A stretch of DNA of 49,240 nt from Myxococcales bacterium (GTDB lineage: Bacteria > Myxococcota_A > UBA9042 > JABWCM01), in the NCBI GenBank assembly GCA_013360285.1, contig JABWCM010000102.1:1-49240 (forward strand), read 5' to 3'. The position numbers and the translations under genes are program-made. The notes beneath the pieces are model-generated. The model saw only the letters and a list, made by a program, of their open reading frames with translations. It had not been told where the DNA came from and did not search any database. Below, piece after piece: positions 1-8,845 of the stretch; position 1 is the first letter of the stretch, and every line of letters begins with the position of its first letter.

Positions 1-1
1 G

Positions 2-982
2 TGTTTTCAGGCGTTGTTGGAGACAGAGTGTTACAGGACCGACGTTTCCGAACCAGCGGCACAGCCCGTCTACGATGCGTTGTGGGCCTGCGAACGATGC
101 GACGTGTTGTATCCCGTGCTTGGCGGTATTCCGATTCTGACGGTGGACCCCGCGGACTGGCTGGCAACCTATTGGGACGCGGCGTTGGCAACCTTGGCGG
201 AGGCTTTACGACTGGGACCCCACACGGTGTCGTTGGCGAAACAAATCGCGATGACCGCGGCGGGAGCTGAACCACGTCGATTTGGCGACGATTGGGTCGC
301 ACACGAACGGGAGGGTTTGTCGGACCTCCCGAGACCTCCCTTTGGAGAAACCACCCTCCACGACACCGACCGCCAAGCTCCAACCCCAACCGGCATGTTT
401 TCGGAGTGGATAAACAGCAGCCGGCAAATCCTTATCGACTCGGTTCTGGACTCGCTTGAGCCGACCAACGACCGACTGGTGATCGAAGTGGGTCCCGGCG
501 CCGGAACGTTGACGACACAACTCGCCAAAAGAGGCGCACCAACCGCGGTTATCGATATTAGTTTGCGGTCTGTTTTGATAAGTTTACAAACGGTTGAACC
601 CGGGACAGCGGTTTTCGGAATCGTCGCCGACGCCGAAGCCTTGCCGATATCCACCCACGTTGCCGGAACGATTGTGGCCATGAATGTAGTGGACTTACTG
701 GATCACCCGGAAAAATTTCTTCTGAGCGCTCGGCGGGTATTGACCGACGGGGGTCAGCTTGTGCTTACAACACCGCGTCCGGACCTGTATCGCGCTGAAG
801 ATCCGTCAGAGGGGGAACATATCCTTGATGAAATGGTCGAAGCGGCTGGTTTCGGTTCCATTTCGACCCAAGATGCACTGCCGTGGATTCGGGCACACCA
901 CAGCCGACATTATGAAATATACTGGGCCATGTTGCTGACGGCTCGGAAAACCGGCACCAAAATAAGATCAAGGCATCGCTAA
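2..982 (+). CDS. Class I SAM-dependent methyltransferase, 5' end cut by window edge
   Basis: The frame is open to the left edge, so the true start probably lies outside the window. The first in-window alternative start is TTG at 14, giving 322 aa, and residues below are numbered from it. A zinc-ribbon/Trm112-like piece is seen near the N-terminus (CERC at about 26-29, then [10 protein letters not shown]). The Rossmann motif I EVGPGAG is at about 158-164, and a later [12 protein letters not shown] segment fits the Methyltransf_11 fold. The family transfers a methyl group from S-adenosylmethionine; the substrate cannot be told from sequence. The stop overlaps the convergent speD stop by about 15 bases, leaving no room for a separate terminator. 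The zinc-ribbon plus methyltransferase layout resembles methyltransferases acting on small molecules or glycolipids, but that is inference. Confidence 0.8.
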   Translation, partial: CFQALLETECYRTDVSEPAAQPVYDALWACERCDVLYPVLGGIPILTVDPADWLATYWDAALATLAEALRLGPHTVSLAKQIAMTAAGAEPRRFGDDWVAHEREGLSDLPRPPFGETTLHDTDRQAPTPTGMFSEWINSSRQILIDSVLDSLEPTNDRLVIEVGPGAGTLTTQLAKRGAPTAVIDISLRSVLISLQTVEPGTAVFGIVADAEALPISTHVAGTIVAMNVVDLLDHPEKFLLSARRVLTDGGQLVLTTPRPDLYRAEDPSEGEHILDEMVEAAGFGSISTQDALPWIRAHHSRHYEIYWAMLLTARKTGTKIRSRHR

Positions 983-1795
983 GTTACGGAGGTTTCTTCC
1001 GTAGAAGATCTCGGTCATTTCGCGGACCAAACGGGCGCGGATCTTTTCGCGTTCATCCACCGACAGTTCCGCTGCTTTGGTGTCGAACACAAGGTTGTCG
1101 AGATCAAAATCTTTGATCATCATCTTCGTGTGGAAAATATTTTCTTGGTACACGTTCACATCGATCATCGAGTATTTTTCGCGGGTATCCCAATCGATAA
1201 AGTTCTGAATCGAATTGATCCGGTGATCGATGTAGTACTTTTTGCCTTTCACGTCTCGTGTAAAACCGCGCACCCGGTAATCCACGGTCACGATATCGGA
1301 CTCAAAGCTGTGAATCAGGTAATTTAACGCCTTCAACGGAGAAATCCGCCCACACGTAGAAACATCAATATCGGCTCGAAATGTGCTGATTCCGCTATCC
1401 GGATTGCTTTCCGGATACGTGTGAACACAGATGTGACTTTTGTCGAGGTGCCCCACAACAGTGGTCGGGGGGGTGGGCAAGGGCCCAGGTGATTCGCTGC
1501 CGACGTGCTCCCCGCTGATCACCGGTTCTTCGGAGATAAGCATTGTCACACTGGCGCCCTGCGGATCATAGTCCTGTCGCGCGATGTTCAGAATGTTGGC
1601 GCCGATGATCTGGGAGACTTCGGTCAAAATTGCCGTTAGGCGCTCGGCGTTGTACGCCTCATCGATATATTGAATATATCGTTCGTGCGCTTCCATGTCC
1701 GCCGCGTAACAAATGTCATAGATGTTAAAACTAAGAGATTTTGTCAGGTTGTTGAAGCCCTTTAGCTTCAACTTCTTGAGCGCCGTGTTGGCCAT
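968..1795 (-). CDS. speD: S-adenosylmethionine decarboxylase proenzyme (E. coli-type SpeD)
   Basis: The 275-aa protein closely follows E. coli SpeD along its whole length ([55 protein letters not shown]). This enzyme decarboxylates AdoMet to supply aminopropyl groups for spermidine synthesis. It is made as a proenzyme that self-cleaves at Lys-Ser to form a pyruvoyl group; [13 protein letters not shown] is present with the serine at residue 120. The start at 1795 is chosen because the sequence from MANTALKK aligns with SpeD and a GGAGG lies 4 bases upstream; the open frame upstream of it has no SpeD similarity. No spermidine synthase gene is adjacent. The family call is near certain. Confidence 0.97.
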   Translation of the reverse strand: MANTALKKLKLKGFNNLTKSLSFNIYDICYAADMEAHERYIQYIDEAYNAERLTAILTEVSQIIGANILNIARQDYDPQGASVTMLISEEPVISGEHVGSESPGPLPTPPTTVVGHLDKSHICVHTYPESNPDSGISTFRADIDVSTCGRISPLKALNYLIHSFESDIVTVDYRVRGFTRDVKGKKYYIDHRINSIQNFIDWDTREKYSMIDVNVYQENIFHTKMMIKDFDLDNLVFDTKAAELSVDEREKIRARLVREMTEIFYGRNLRNLAMP

Positions 1796-2154
1796 CAGCA
1801 CCTCCACACGACCGGGGGACGACTCCGGTGCGCGCAAGTGTAGGAAGCATAGCCGTGGTGTGCAATACCTACGAGCCACGAAATGGCATCCAAATGGCAA
1901 AAAAAACACAACCTCATGAAATTTTAGCAACTTTGGACCGGCCGTGCCCGATGCGCAGAATCGCTAGAAAACACGGTGGATACCGGTTAACCTGGGTTTC
2001 TCACGAACTTGTGGGCGCTTGCATCCTCAAACTTGTGAGAAATTCGGGTTAATCTCTCGCATCAAACGACGACTTCTGCGACCATAGAGACGTGAATGGA
2101 GTGCGGACCGACAAGCTTTGAACAATCGGCTTTGTCGACAAACGAGAGGGAACA
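1796..2154. other. Divergent intergenic region between speD and the MBL-like gene
   Basis: This 359-base non-coding stretch must hold the promoters for speD (leftward) and the 2155 gene (rightward). No strong -35/-10 pair was found by eye. The only clear structure is the repeat pair at 1999-2040, listed separately. Short open frames here lack ribosome binding sites and look random. Confidence 0.5.
1999..2040. promoter_or_regulatory. Possible operator: inverted repeat with internal direct repeat
   Basis: An imperfect inverted repeat is formed by TCTCACGAACTTG (1999-2011) and CAAACTTGTGAGA (2028-2040). The octamer AACTTGTG also occurs twice in direct orientation, at 2006-2013 and 2030-2037, 24 bases apart. 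Its place between two divergent genes suits a protein-binding site. It might equally be a 5' UTR hairpin of the 2155 gene. No regulator is recognised nearby. Confidence 0.3.
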
Positions 2155-2775
2155 ATGGTGTTGAAATCCTACGGAAAAGGGGTTTTCGGATGGTCTCGTT
2201 ATCAGCCGGATCGATGGATAGAATGGAACGGCACGGCAGTGATTGGCGACGGAGAAACCGTGCTCGTCGTGGATCCCGTGGCGCCGACAGAGGATGAGCT
2301 GAACCAGATTCGATCACTCGGGCGCGCTTTTGTTGTTATCTTACTAAATGCAGACCACGAACGCGCAAGCCAGGCAACATCTTTGGCGCTTGGTGCACCC
2401 TTGTTTGTTCCACAAGACGATCTTGAACTTGTTACGGCACCCAATAAAATCCCGTTTGCCGATGGTCACGTCTTTCCGGGTGGTTTTGTTACGCACCGGC
2501 TGCAGTTTATGAAAACCCCTGGAGAAACGGTGCTCCACCATGCGGATCGCCAACTGTTGATAGTAGGTGATGCCGTCATCGGCGATCCAATTTTAGGGCT
2601 GCGGCTCGTGCCTCCCCAAAAACTGGTTTCCGTCGAAGCTGCCTTTGATAGCTTGGCAACGTTGCTGGACCTCTCGTTTGACTCCATGTACCTCGGAGAC
2701 GGATTTGTCGTACCCTCGGGAGCAAAAGACATCCTTCGCCGATTTCTGAACACCAAAGGGAGCCGTAACCGATGA
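2155..2775 (+). CDS. Metallo-beta-lactamase-fold-like protein with degenerate metal site
   Basis: The 206-aa protein reads like an MBL-fold hydrolase: an early strand pair (GETVLVVDPVAPTED), a NADHER segment where the metal-binding HxHxDH motif is expected, PGETVLHH at about residue 122, and LLIVGDAVIG, which matches the Asp-containing strand. Most canonical histidines of HxHxDH are absent, so it may be catalytically inactive or bind metal differently. The start has a strong site (GAGAGGGAACA) just upstream. It overlaps the next gene by 4 bases (ATGA), so the two are probably co-translated. The role is unknown; the fold call is from motif order only. Confidence 0.6.
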   Translation: MVLKSYGKGVFGWSRYQPDRWIEWNGTAVIGDGETVLVVDPVAPTEDELNQIRSLGRAFVVILLNADHERASQATSLALGAPLFVPQDDLELVTAPNKIPFADGHVFPGGFVTHRLQFMKTPGETVLHHADRQLLIVGDAVIGDPILGLRLVPPQKLVSVEAAFDSLATLLDLSFDSMYLGDGFVVPSGAKDILRRFLNTKGSRNR

Positions 2776-4292
2776 AGAGTCTCGGAGCTTGTGAAATCCG
2801 CATTACCGCCGTGCTGTGGTTATTGGGCTTAGCCACATGTTCGGACGACCGGGCGACATCACAAAATACCAGCGTGGGAAAAACGTGTGGGTCGTCAAAA
2901 GACTGTATCCATTCGGTTTGCCACCCGACCAGCAACATCTGCGTGGAGTGTTTGAGCATCAACGATTGTGGAACAGGTCAATTTTGTATGGGCCACGATT
3001 GTGTAACCGCGGTCGCCTGCACGAGCGACAAAAACTGCCCAGGACAACTCTGTGATCCCGACTTGTCGATTTGTGTGGACTGTATCACAGCAAGCCATTG
3101 CACGGTCGGAGCGGCTTTTTGTGTATCGGGCGGCTGTGTGTCGGACCCTGCAGACGGCTCCCTTGGATTTGATCCGGATACGCTGTTTGGCGGCGAAGAT
3201 GCCGCCGCGGACACAAAGGGAGGTGGCTCCGACGACGTGGGTGGCCGTAACGGCACACCGGACACCGAACAAGGGGACTCCAAGGATTCCAACGGTGGTT
3301 CCACCGTATCGAAAGATATTGAAGAGTCTGACGAAGATAGTATGGGTGCTGTGGACGGGGACAACGAATCGGACGGGGACAACACCGACCCTCCCAAAGA
3401 ATGTGAGGATGACGACGATTGTGACGACGGCAACATCTGCACCGAAAACACCTGCACCGAGGCCGGCGAATGCGCCGTTAAATTACTGGACGAAACCCCA
3501 TGCGACGACGAAAACAAGTGCAGCAAAACCGACCTCTGCAGAGGTGGACTTTGTAATGGGGGCATCGACCCGTGTGACGACGGCAATAGTTGCACCAAAG
3601 ACGGATGCAACGCGGCAGCGCAATGTACACATTCGCCGATTTCGGGTGAGTGCGACGATGACAATCCGTGTACTGAAGAAGATTTTTGCGAATTTAACGA
3701 ATGTTTGGGATATCCGGCAGATTGTAATGACTACAATCCATGCACCATCGACAAATGCGTCCCGGAGGAGGGCGGCTGTACCTTCAAACCACTGAATCTT
3801 GTCAAATGCAGCGATGGAAATGTGTGTACGGACGACGATGTATGTGAGAACGGAGTTTGTGTCGGCATTTTGGCCGATTGCGACGACAAAAATCCGTGTA
3901 CCAACGATTTTTGCAGCAAAAGCGGTTTCTGTGCCCACGAAGCGCTGACATCGTCGCCAAACGATCCGGAGTGCAGCGACGGAAAGGCGTGTACCGAGAA
4001 CGACCATTGCGAAAAAGGAACGTGTGTAGGTTTTGCGGTGGTGTGCGAATCCGACGACAACCCTTGTACAAGCGACTTTTGTAACCCCAAAACCGGGAAG
4101 TGTGATTTCAGTTTCGCCCCTGGAGCGTGTAATGACAGCAACCCCTGCACGCAATTCGATACCTGTAAAGAGTCCGGCGGCAATGTTGTCTGCGCGGGCA
4201 CCAAAGCTCCGGATCAACAACAGTGTTTTGCGCCCGACGGGGTAACCGAAGGAAAATGCCAGGGTGGTGAATGTGTGGTGCAATCTCCGTAA
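2772..4292 (+). CDS. Cysteine-rich lipoprotein with CDDGN-x-CT repeats
   Basis: The 506-aa protein starts with a signal peptide ending in a lipobox-like LATC (Cys23), predicting an outer-membrane or surface lipoprotein. Residues about 35-125 hold cysteine pairs of the form C-x4-DC. Then comes an Asp/Gly/Ser-rich linker (about 125-210). From about residue 210 on there are roughly ten repeats built on CDDGNxCTxDxC-x-GxC, each presumably disulfide-bonded. Such repeats are common in Myxococcota surface proteins of unknown function. It is translationally coupled to the MBL-like gene by an ATGA overlap. Acidic loops between cysteines could bind calcium, which is inference. Confidence 0.8.
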   Translation: MKSLGACEIRITAVLWLLGLATCSDDRATSQNTSVGKTCGSSKDCIHSVCHPTSNICVECLSINDCGTGQFCMGHDCVTAVACTSDKNCPGQLCDPDLSICVDCITASHCTVGAAFCVSGGCVSDPADGSLGFDPDTLFGGEDAAADTKGGGSDDVGGRNGTPDTEQGDSKDSNGGSTVSKDIEESDEDSMGAVDGDNESDGDNTDPPKECEDDDDCDDGNICTENTCTEAGECAVKLLDETPCDDENKCSKTDLCRGGLCNGGIDPCDDGNSCTKDGCNAAAQCTHSPISGECDDDNPCTEEDFCEFNECLGYPADCNDYNPCTIDKCVPEEGGCTFKPLNLVKCSDGNVCTDDDVCENGVCVGILADCDDKNPCTNDFCSKSGFCAHEALTSSPNDPECSDGKACTENDHCEKGTCVGFAVVCESDDNPCTSDFCNPKTGKCDFSFAPGACNDSNPCTQFDTCKESGGNVVCAGTKAPDQQQCFAPDGVTEGKCQGGECVVQSP

Positions 4293-4336
4293 TCACAACC
4301 GGTACACGATTGAATGAAGAAAAAATCCAACAATAC

Positions 4337-4347
4337 TGGTATAGAAT
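4337..4347 (+). promoter_or_regulatory. Possible extended -10 element for the 57-aa-repeat gene
   Basis: TGGTATAGAAT fits an extended -10 (TGn plus TATAnn). No convincing -35 hexamer lies at 16-18 bases. It sits about 128 bases upstream of the 4475 start, in the gap after the preceding lipoprotein gene. It is a weak call. Confidence 0.25.
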
Positions 4348-4474
4348 CGGAATGGCGGCGTGTGGTGGCCTAAACGCCAAAACGACGAGATACATTAATC
4401 TTACATCGACACCGGCCAACGATCCGGGTCGGCTGTGTATGCACACAGCGTAATCAAACCATCTGGAGAAGTGT

Positions 4475-6949
4475 ATGAGAAAAATTTTTACCACAGGCTT
4501 GATTCTCGGCGCGGGTCTGCTGTTTGCGGCTTGCGGCGCAGAACCCACGGAGTCATTACCATCGGAAATACCCAATTTGTCGACGGAAAACGCTGTGGTG
4601 GAAAGCGCTTTGACGGTGGTCAGCACCGGTGTGCGCATCAAAGGCCCAAATCGCTGCAAAACCGATGCGGACTGCAAGTTGTTTGCCTGCGATTGTACGT
4701 GTTCCGCGGTAAGTAACCAACAAACCACAAACTGCAAACCAACTTGTTTCAATATCCAAGACCCCTGTTCCGGACTTGAAGCGGTGTGCGAAAATCACAT
4801 GTGCGTGACCGATAAGGCCGATTTGTTCTGCGAAGACTTCGTCCCGCCATGCACGTCGTCCAAACCGTGTCCGGATGGCATGGAATGTGTTTTTAATGCC
4901 AACGAGTGTAATCCATCGTTTTGTTCCTGCGATCCGACCACCGGTGCTATCGGTTGCACCAAAGATTGCGGCGGCGGGATTTGTAAACCGAAACCACCTT
5001 GCGCCGATTTCGTACCGCCATGCACGAAATCAAAACCGTGCCCGGATGGATTCGAATGCACATTCGATTCTACGCAATGTAACCCGTCGTTTTGTACTTG
5101 CGACGCGGCTACCGGAAAAGTGGTTTGCACGGCCGATTGCGGCGGCGGGGTGTGCAAACCCAAACCATTCTGTGAAGACTTCGTGCCACCTTGCAGTTCG
5201 TCCAAGCCATGCCCCGACGGGTTGGAGTGTGTCATCGACCCGGCACAGTGTAATCCATCGTTTTGCTCATGTGATCCTGCCACCGGAGCCATTTTGTGCA
5301 CCGACGACTGTGGTGGAGGCATGTGCAAACCCAAGCCGTTCTGTGAAGATTTTGTACCACCTTGTACTCCTTCCAAACCCTGTCCGGAGGGTTTTGAATG
5401 CACCTTTACGGCCGGCGAATGTAATCCGTCGGTCTGCAATTGTGACCCGACCACTGGAAATATTTCGTGCACCGACGATTGTAACGGCGGGATTTGTAAA
5501 CCCAAAACCTTCTGTGAAGACTTCATTCCACCCTGCACATCATCCAAACCGTGCCCAAGTGGCTACCAATGTGTGATGGACCCGACACAGTGTAATCCGT
5601 CGGCGTGTGGATGTGATCCGACAACCGGAATGATCTTCTGTACGGCTGATTGCGGCGGTGGCGTGTGTGAACCGAAAGGGCTCTGCGACGACTTTGTGCC
5701 GGCATGTTCGTTGTCCAAACCGTGCCCCGACGGTCTGGAATGTGTGTTCAATGACGCCGTATGTGAACCGTCGTATTGCACCTGTGACCCCACGACCGGC
5801 GAAATCACCTGCACGGACGACTGCAAAGGCGGTCAATGTAAACCCAAAGCTTACTGTGAGGATTTTGTTCCGCCGTGCACTTCCTCAAAACCCTGTCCCG
5901 ATGGTTTGGAGTGCGTTTTTGAAACCGGTGCATGCAATCCTTCTTTTTGTACCTGTGATGCCGCAACAGGGGCCATCACGTGTACCAAAGACTGCGGCGG
6001 CGGGGTGTGCAAACCCAAACCATTCTGCGAAGACTTCATTCCGCCATGTACGGCGTCCAAACCCTGTCCCGATGGTTTCCAATGCATTATGGACCCCACA
6101 CAATGCCATCCGTCTTACTGCACCTGTGATGCGACCACCGGGCAGATCGTTTGCACCGACGATTGTGGGGGCGGCGTATGTAAACCCAAGCCGTTCTGCC
6201 AGGACTTTGTGCCGCCATGCACAGCATCCAAACCGTGCCCTAACGGAATGGAATGTGTTTTTGAAGCAGGCGCCTGCAATCCGTCGTTCTGTTCATGCGA
6301 TCCCAACACCGGCGCGACGGTGTGCACCGACGATTGTGGAGGCGGGGTGTGTAAACAAAAGACGTTTTGTGAGGATTTCGTTCCCGCGTGTTCCTTGTCC
6401 AAACCGTGTCCAGACGGAATGGAATGTGTATTTAACGACGCGGTATGTGAACCATCTTATTGCACATGTGACCCGACAAACGGAAAAATAACGTGCACGG
6501 ACGACTGCAAAGGTGGCCAATGTAAACCCAAAACCTACTGCGAAGACTTCATTCCGCCGTGCACTTCCTCGAAGCCATGTCCGAGCGGGTACGCGTGTAT
6601 GTTTGATCCCACGGCGTGTCATCCGTCTTATTGTTCCTGCGATCCGACCAACGGGAAAATCGCCTGCACGGACGACTGCAACGGAGGTGTTTGTAAGCCC
6701 AACCCATGTGGCTGCACCACCGACGCCGACTGCGTTAAGGTAACCGGGGGCTGTTGTCCATGCAGCATGGGCGGCAAAGAAATGGCGGTTGCAAAACAAT
6801 GCCTCAATACTGTCCCCGGATGCCCCTATCCTCCGGGTACTTTCGCTTGCCTTGCCGTTTATATGTGCACGGATTCAAAAGCAGTTTGCCAGAACAACCA
6901 GTGTAAGTTAACGTCTGGCCTGATCAGCACCGACCCCATCACTAAGTAA
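4475..6949 (+). CDS. Lipoprotein with eleven 57-residue ten-cysteine repeats
   Basis: The 824-aa protein has a clear lipoprotein signal (LLFAAC, Cys20) and a good ribosome site (GGAGAAGTGT before ATG). An N-terminal cap contains KTDADCK; eleven tandem 57-aa units follow at about residues 119-744; a C-terminal cap begins with TTDADCVK. Each unit has ten cysteines at fixed positions 1, 8, 14, 20, 27, 32, 34, 43, 47 and 52, with conserved cores DFVPPC, SKPCPDG, CDPTTG and CGGGxCKPK. Five disulfides per unit would give a rigid stalk or adhesin. No known domain name is certain; it loosely resembles small disulfide modules of extracellular proteins. It lies 10 bases upstream of the membrane sulfatase-like gene. 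Confidence 0.85.
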   Translation: MRKIFTTGLILGAGLLFAACGAEPTESLPSEIPNLSTENAVVESALTVVSTGVRIKGPNRCKTDADCKLFACDCTCSAVSNQQTTNCKPTCFNIQDPCSGLEAVCENHMCVTDKADLFCEDFVPPCTSSKPCPDGMECVFNANECNPSFCSCDPTTGAIGCTKDCGGGICKPKPPCADFVPPCTKSKPCPDGFECTFDSTQCNPSFCTCDAATGKVVCTADCGGGVCKPKPFCEDFVPPCSSSKPCPDGLECVIDPAQCNPSFCSCDPATGAILCTDDCGGGMCKPKPFCEDFVPPCTPSKPCPEGFECTFTAGECNPSVCNCDPTTGNISCTDDCNGGICKPKTFCEDFIPPCTSSKPCPSGYQCVMDPTQCNPSACGCDPTTGMIFCTADCGGGVCEPKGLCDDFVPACSLSKPCPDGLECVFNDAVCEPSYCTCDPTTGEITCTDDCKGGQCKPKAYCEDFVPPCTSSKPCPDGLECVFETGACNPSFCTCDAATGAITCTKDCGGGVCKPKPFCEDFIPPCTASKPCPDGFQCIMDPTQCHPSYCTCDATTGQIVCTDDCGGGVCKPKPFCQDFVPPCTASKPCPNGMECVFEAGACNPSFCSCDPNTGATVCTDDCGGGVCKQKTFCEDFVPACSLSKPCPDGMECVFNDAVCEPSYCTCDPTNGKITCTDDCKGGQCKPKTYCEDFIPPCTSSKPCPSGYACMFDPTACHPSYCSCDPTNGKIACTDDCNGGVCKPNPCGCTTDADCVKVTGGCCPCSMGGKEMAVAKQCLNTVPGCPYPPGTFACLAVYMCTDSKAVCQNNQCKLTSGLISTDPITK
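4829..6706 (+). repeat. Eleven tandem 171-bp coding repeats
   Basis: The units encode the 57-aa modules with no length variation except the last, which is one codon shorter. By sequence the last seven units fall into subtypes. Units 5, 8 and 11 share DFIPPC and a DPT-x-C core; 6 and 10 share VPACSLSKPC and CEPSYC; 7 and 9 share a GACNPSFC core. This gives the order I-K-G-I-G-K-I, which suggests block duplication or gene conversion. Confidence 0.9.
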
Positions 6950-6959
6950 GCACTCCGGC

Positions 6960-8825
6960 ATGCCAATCCAAATCGCTTCAAGAAGTGCGGGGGGGCTCCG
7001 CTATCTTGAGGCGTTCTTTCATTCCTTTTTGAGCCTGTTTCTGGTCTGTGCGTTTGCCAAAGCCCTCACCGTCGGGTTGCGGGCAACGGATGGCGGGGCC
7101 ATCGTGCCGTTTCTGAGCCCGGCGGGATTGGCGGCAATGCTGTACCAAGACTGCGGTTTTGCAGCCGCGGGTGCCTTGGTGTTGGCCACCATATCGCTTG
7201 TGCGAAGTTTACGATGGCTTACACTCACTTTATACATTGCCGCAACCGCATGGATCGCAATCAACATTCCAGTTGCCAGGGTCATGTCAGCCCCGCTGAC
7301 AGCATCCATGCTCGGGACCGCCGGTACCGCCCTTCTCGATTCGATCATGGTGTACGTCACGTGGGACAACCTGGGTGCTATCCTGTTGGTAATAGCTGCA
7401 TCGGCGCTGTTTTGGCGGCGAATTCCACGGATTCGGTCACTTCGAACGGTTGCCATACTTGCAAGTGGGTTTGGTGTGCTGGGATTTTCCGGACCGATTG
7501 CGGTTTTTCACGTAGAAACGTTGGGACTTCATCGAAACGCTGTGTTGTCGATGGTGACCACCAGCGCCGCGCGGCTTCGATTGTGGCAACCGGAACCGGT
7601 TCCCAACGGTCCAATTCTCCCGACTGAAGGGAGCCGATTGGACCTCACCCATTATCGCGGCGCGGCAAAAGGCCGCCACGTAGTATGGGTTATCCTGGAG
7701 TCCATTGGCGCACAATACCTGGAACTGTATGGCCATACACCCGATCCGATGCCGCGACTCAACGAACTGGCACAACAAGGACTTGTGTTCGACAACGCCT
7801 ATTCCGCTTATCCGGAAAGTATCAAAAGCCTGTTTTCAAGCCTATGCGGTGATTCCCCGTCACCACATACGCCGGCGGACTCGTACAGTAGCGCAAAATT
7901 AACGGAATCCTGCCTTCCCGACGTATTTCATGCGGCGCAATATCGTACAGGACTGTTTCATTCCGGCCGATTTATGTACCTGGGAATGGAGGACGTATTA
8001 CGCGACCGCAATTTCGACGTACTGAAGGATGCCGCAACCATTGAATCCAGCTACACAAGCAGCTTCGGATGTGACGATATGGCCACAACCAAGGCTACTC
8101 TTGAATTTGTTGACGAGACCCTCGCGCAAAACAAACCCTTTTTTGCCGTGTATATGCCGATTTCCGGCCATCACCCGTATCGTTCTCCAGGGATCGGTAC
8201 TCGTCCATTTCCGGAAAATTCAGAACTCGATGCTTATCTCAACGACGTCCACATGGCCGACGAAGCGATGGGGGTGCTATTTGATGGGCTAAAACAACGT
8301 GGTGTATGGGAAAATACGCTAGTGATTGTAGTTTCCGACCACGCCGAAGCATTTTTTCAACACGAAGGTAATTTTGCGCATTCACTGTATCTGTATGAAG
8401 AAAACGTGTGGGTGCCGATGGTGTTTGCCATTCCCGGAGTCGTGACTCATTCGATCCGCGTTCCACAAATTGCGAGTTTGGTGGACGTGGCCGCGACCAT
8501 CACCGATTTAACGAACCTGCCGACACCAGAGCGGTCAACTGGTTTTTCCTTGCTCGACGGCGGCCGCGGCGCAGCACGATTTCTGACCGATCACGGCCTG
8601 TTACAAGCTGGCCTAAGGCACGGTCCGTGGAAATTTATCCTCGAAATGGACACCGACCGGGCACGCCTGTTCCGATTTCCCGAAGATCGGGCGGAGAAAA
8701 AAAATCTCGCCGACCAATATCCCGAACGTGTTGAACTTTATCGCCGTGATCTCACCGCGTGGATGGCTTATCTTAAAAGCCGTGTCTCCGCTAAATTAAT
8801 CATCAAACGCCCAGCACAACGATAA
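6960..8825 (+). CDS. Membrane sulfatase-like phosphotransferase/hydrolase (LTA-synthase/MdoB-like)
   Basis: In this 621-aa protein, about five hydrophobic segments lie in residues 20-190, followed by a soluble alkaline-phosphatase-superfamily domain (sulfatase family) from about 238. Visible motifs are VVWVILESIG (metal-binding Glu247), a likely nucleophile region YPESIKS around Ser287, HHPY at about 404, and the metal-binding VVSDHAE at 458-463. The sulfatase CxPxR formylglycine motif is absent, so it is more like the phosphoglycerol or phosphoethanolamine transferases that decorate periplasmic glycans or lipids. The catalytic domain would face the periplasm. The ATG at 6960 has only a weak ribosome site; 10 bases separate it from the preceding gene, so co-transcription is likely. 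The substrate is unknown. Confidence 0.8.
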   Translation: MPIQIASRSAGGLRYLEAFFHSFLSLFLVCAFAKALTVGLRATDGGAIVPFLSPAGLAAMLYQDCGFAAAGALVLATISLVRSLRWLTLTLYIAATAWIAINIPVARVMSAPLTASMLGTAGTALLDSIMVYVTWDNLGAILLVIAASALFWRRIPRIRSLRTVAILASGFGVLGFSGPIAVFHVETLGLHRNAVLSMVTTSAARLRLWQPEPVPNGPILPTEGSRLDLTHYRGAAKGRHVVWVILESIGAQYLELYGHTPDPMPRLNELAQQGLVFDNAYSAYPESIKSLFSSLCGDSPSPHTPADSYSSAKLTESCLPDVFHAAQYRTGLFHSGRFMYLGMEDVLRDRNFDVLKDAATIESSYTSSFGCDDMATTKATLEFVDETLAQNKPFFAVYMPISGHHPYRSPGIGTRPFPENSELDAYLNDVHMADEAMGVLFDGLKQRGVWENTLVIVVSDHAEAFFQHEGNFAHSLYLYEENVWVPMVFAIPGVVTHSIRVPQIASLVDVAATITDLTNLPTPERSTGFSLLDGGRGAARFLTDHGLLQAGLRHGPWKFILEMDTDRARLFRFPEDRAEKKNLADQYPERVELYRRDLTAWMAYLKSRVSAKLIIKRPAQR

Positions 8826-8845
8826 ACGGATTTACCAGGTTAAGG

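Noticed and set aside
4314-4373. 19-codon frame (MKKKSNNTG...) before the 57-aa-repeat gene
   Set aside because: No ribosome site and no context beyond a chance ATG in an A-rich stretch.
4829-6706. 171-bp regular repeats as a CRISPR or mobile array
   Set aside because: The repeats keep one open reading frame with fixed cysteines and are part of the coding sequence.
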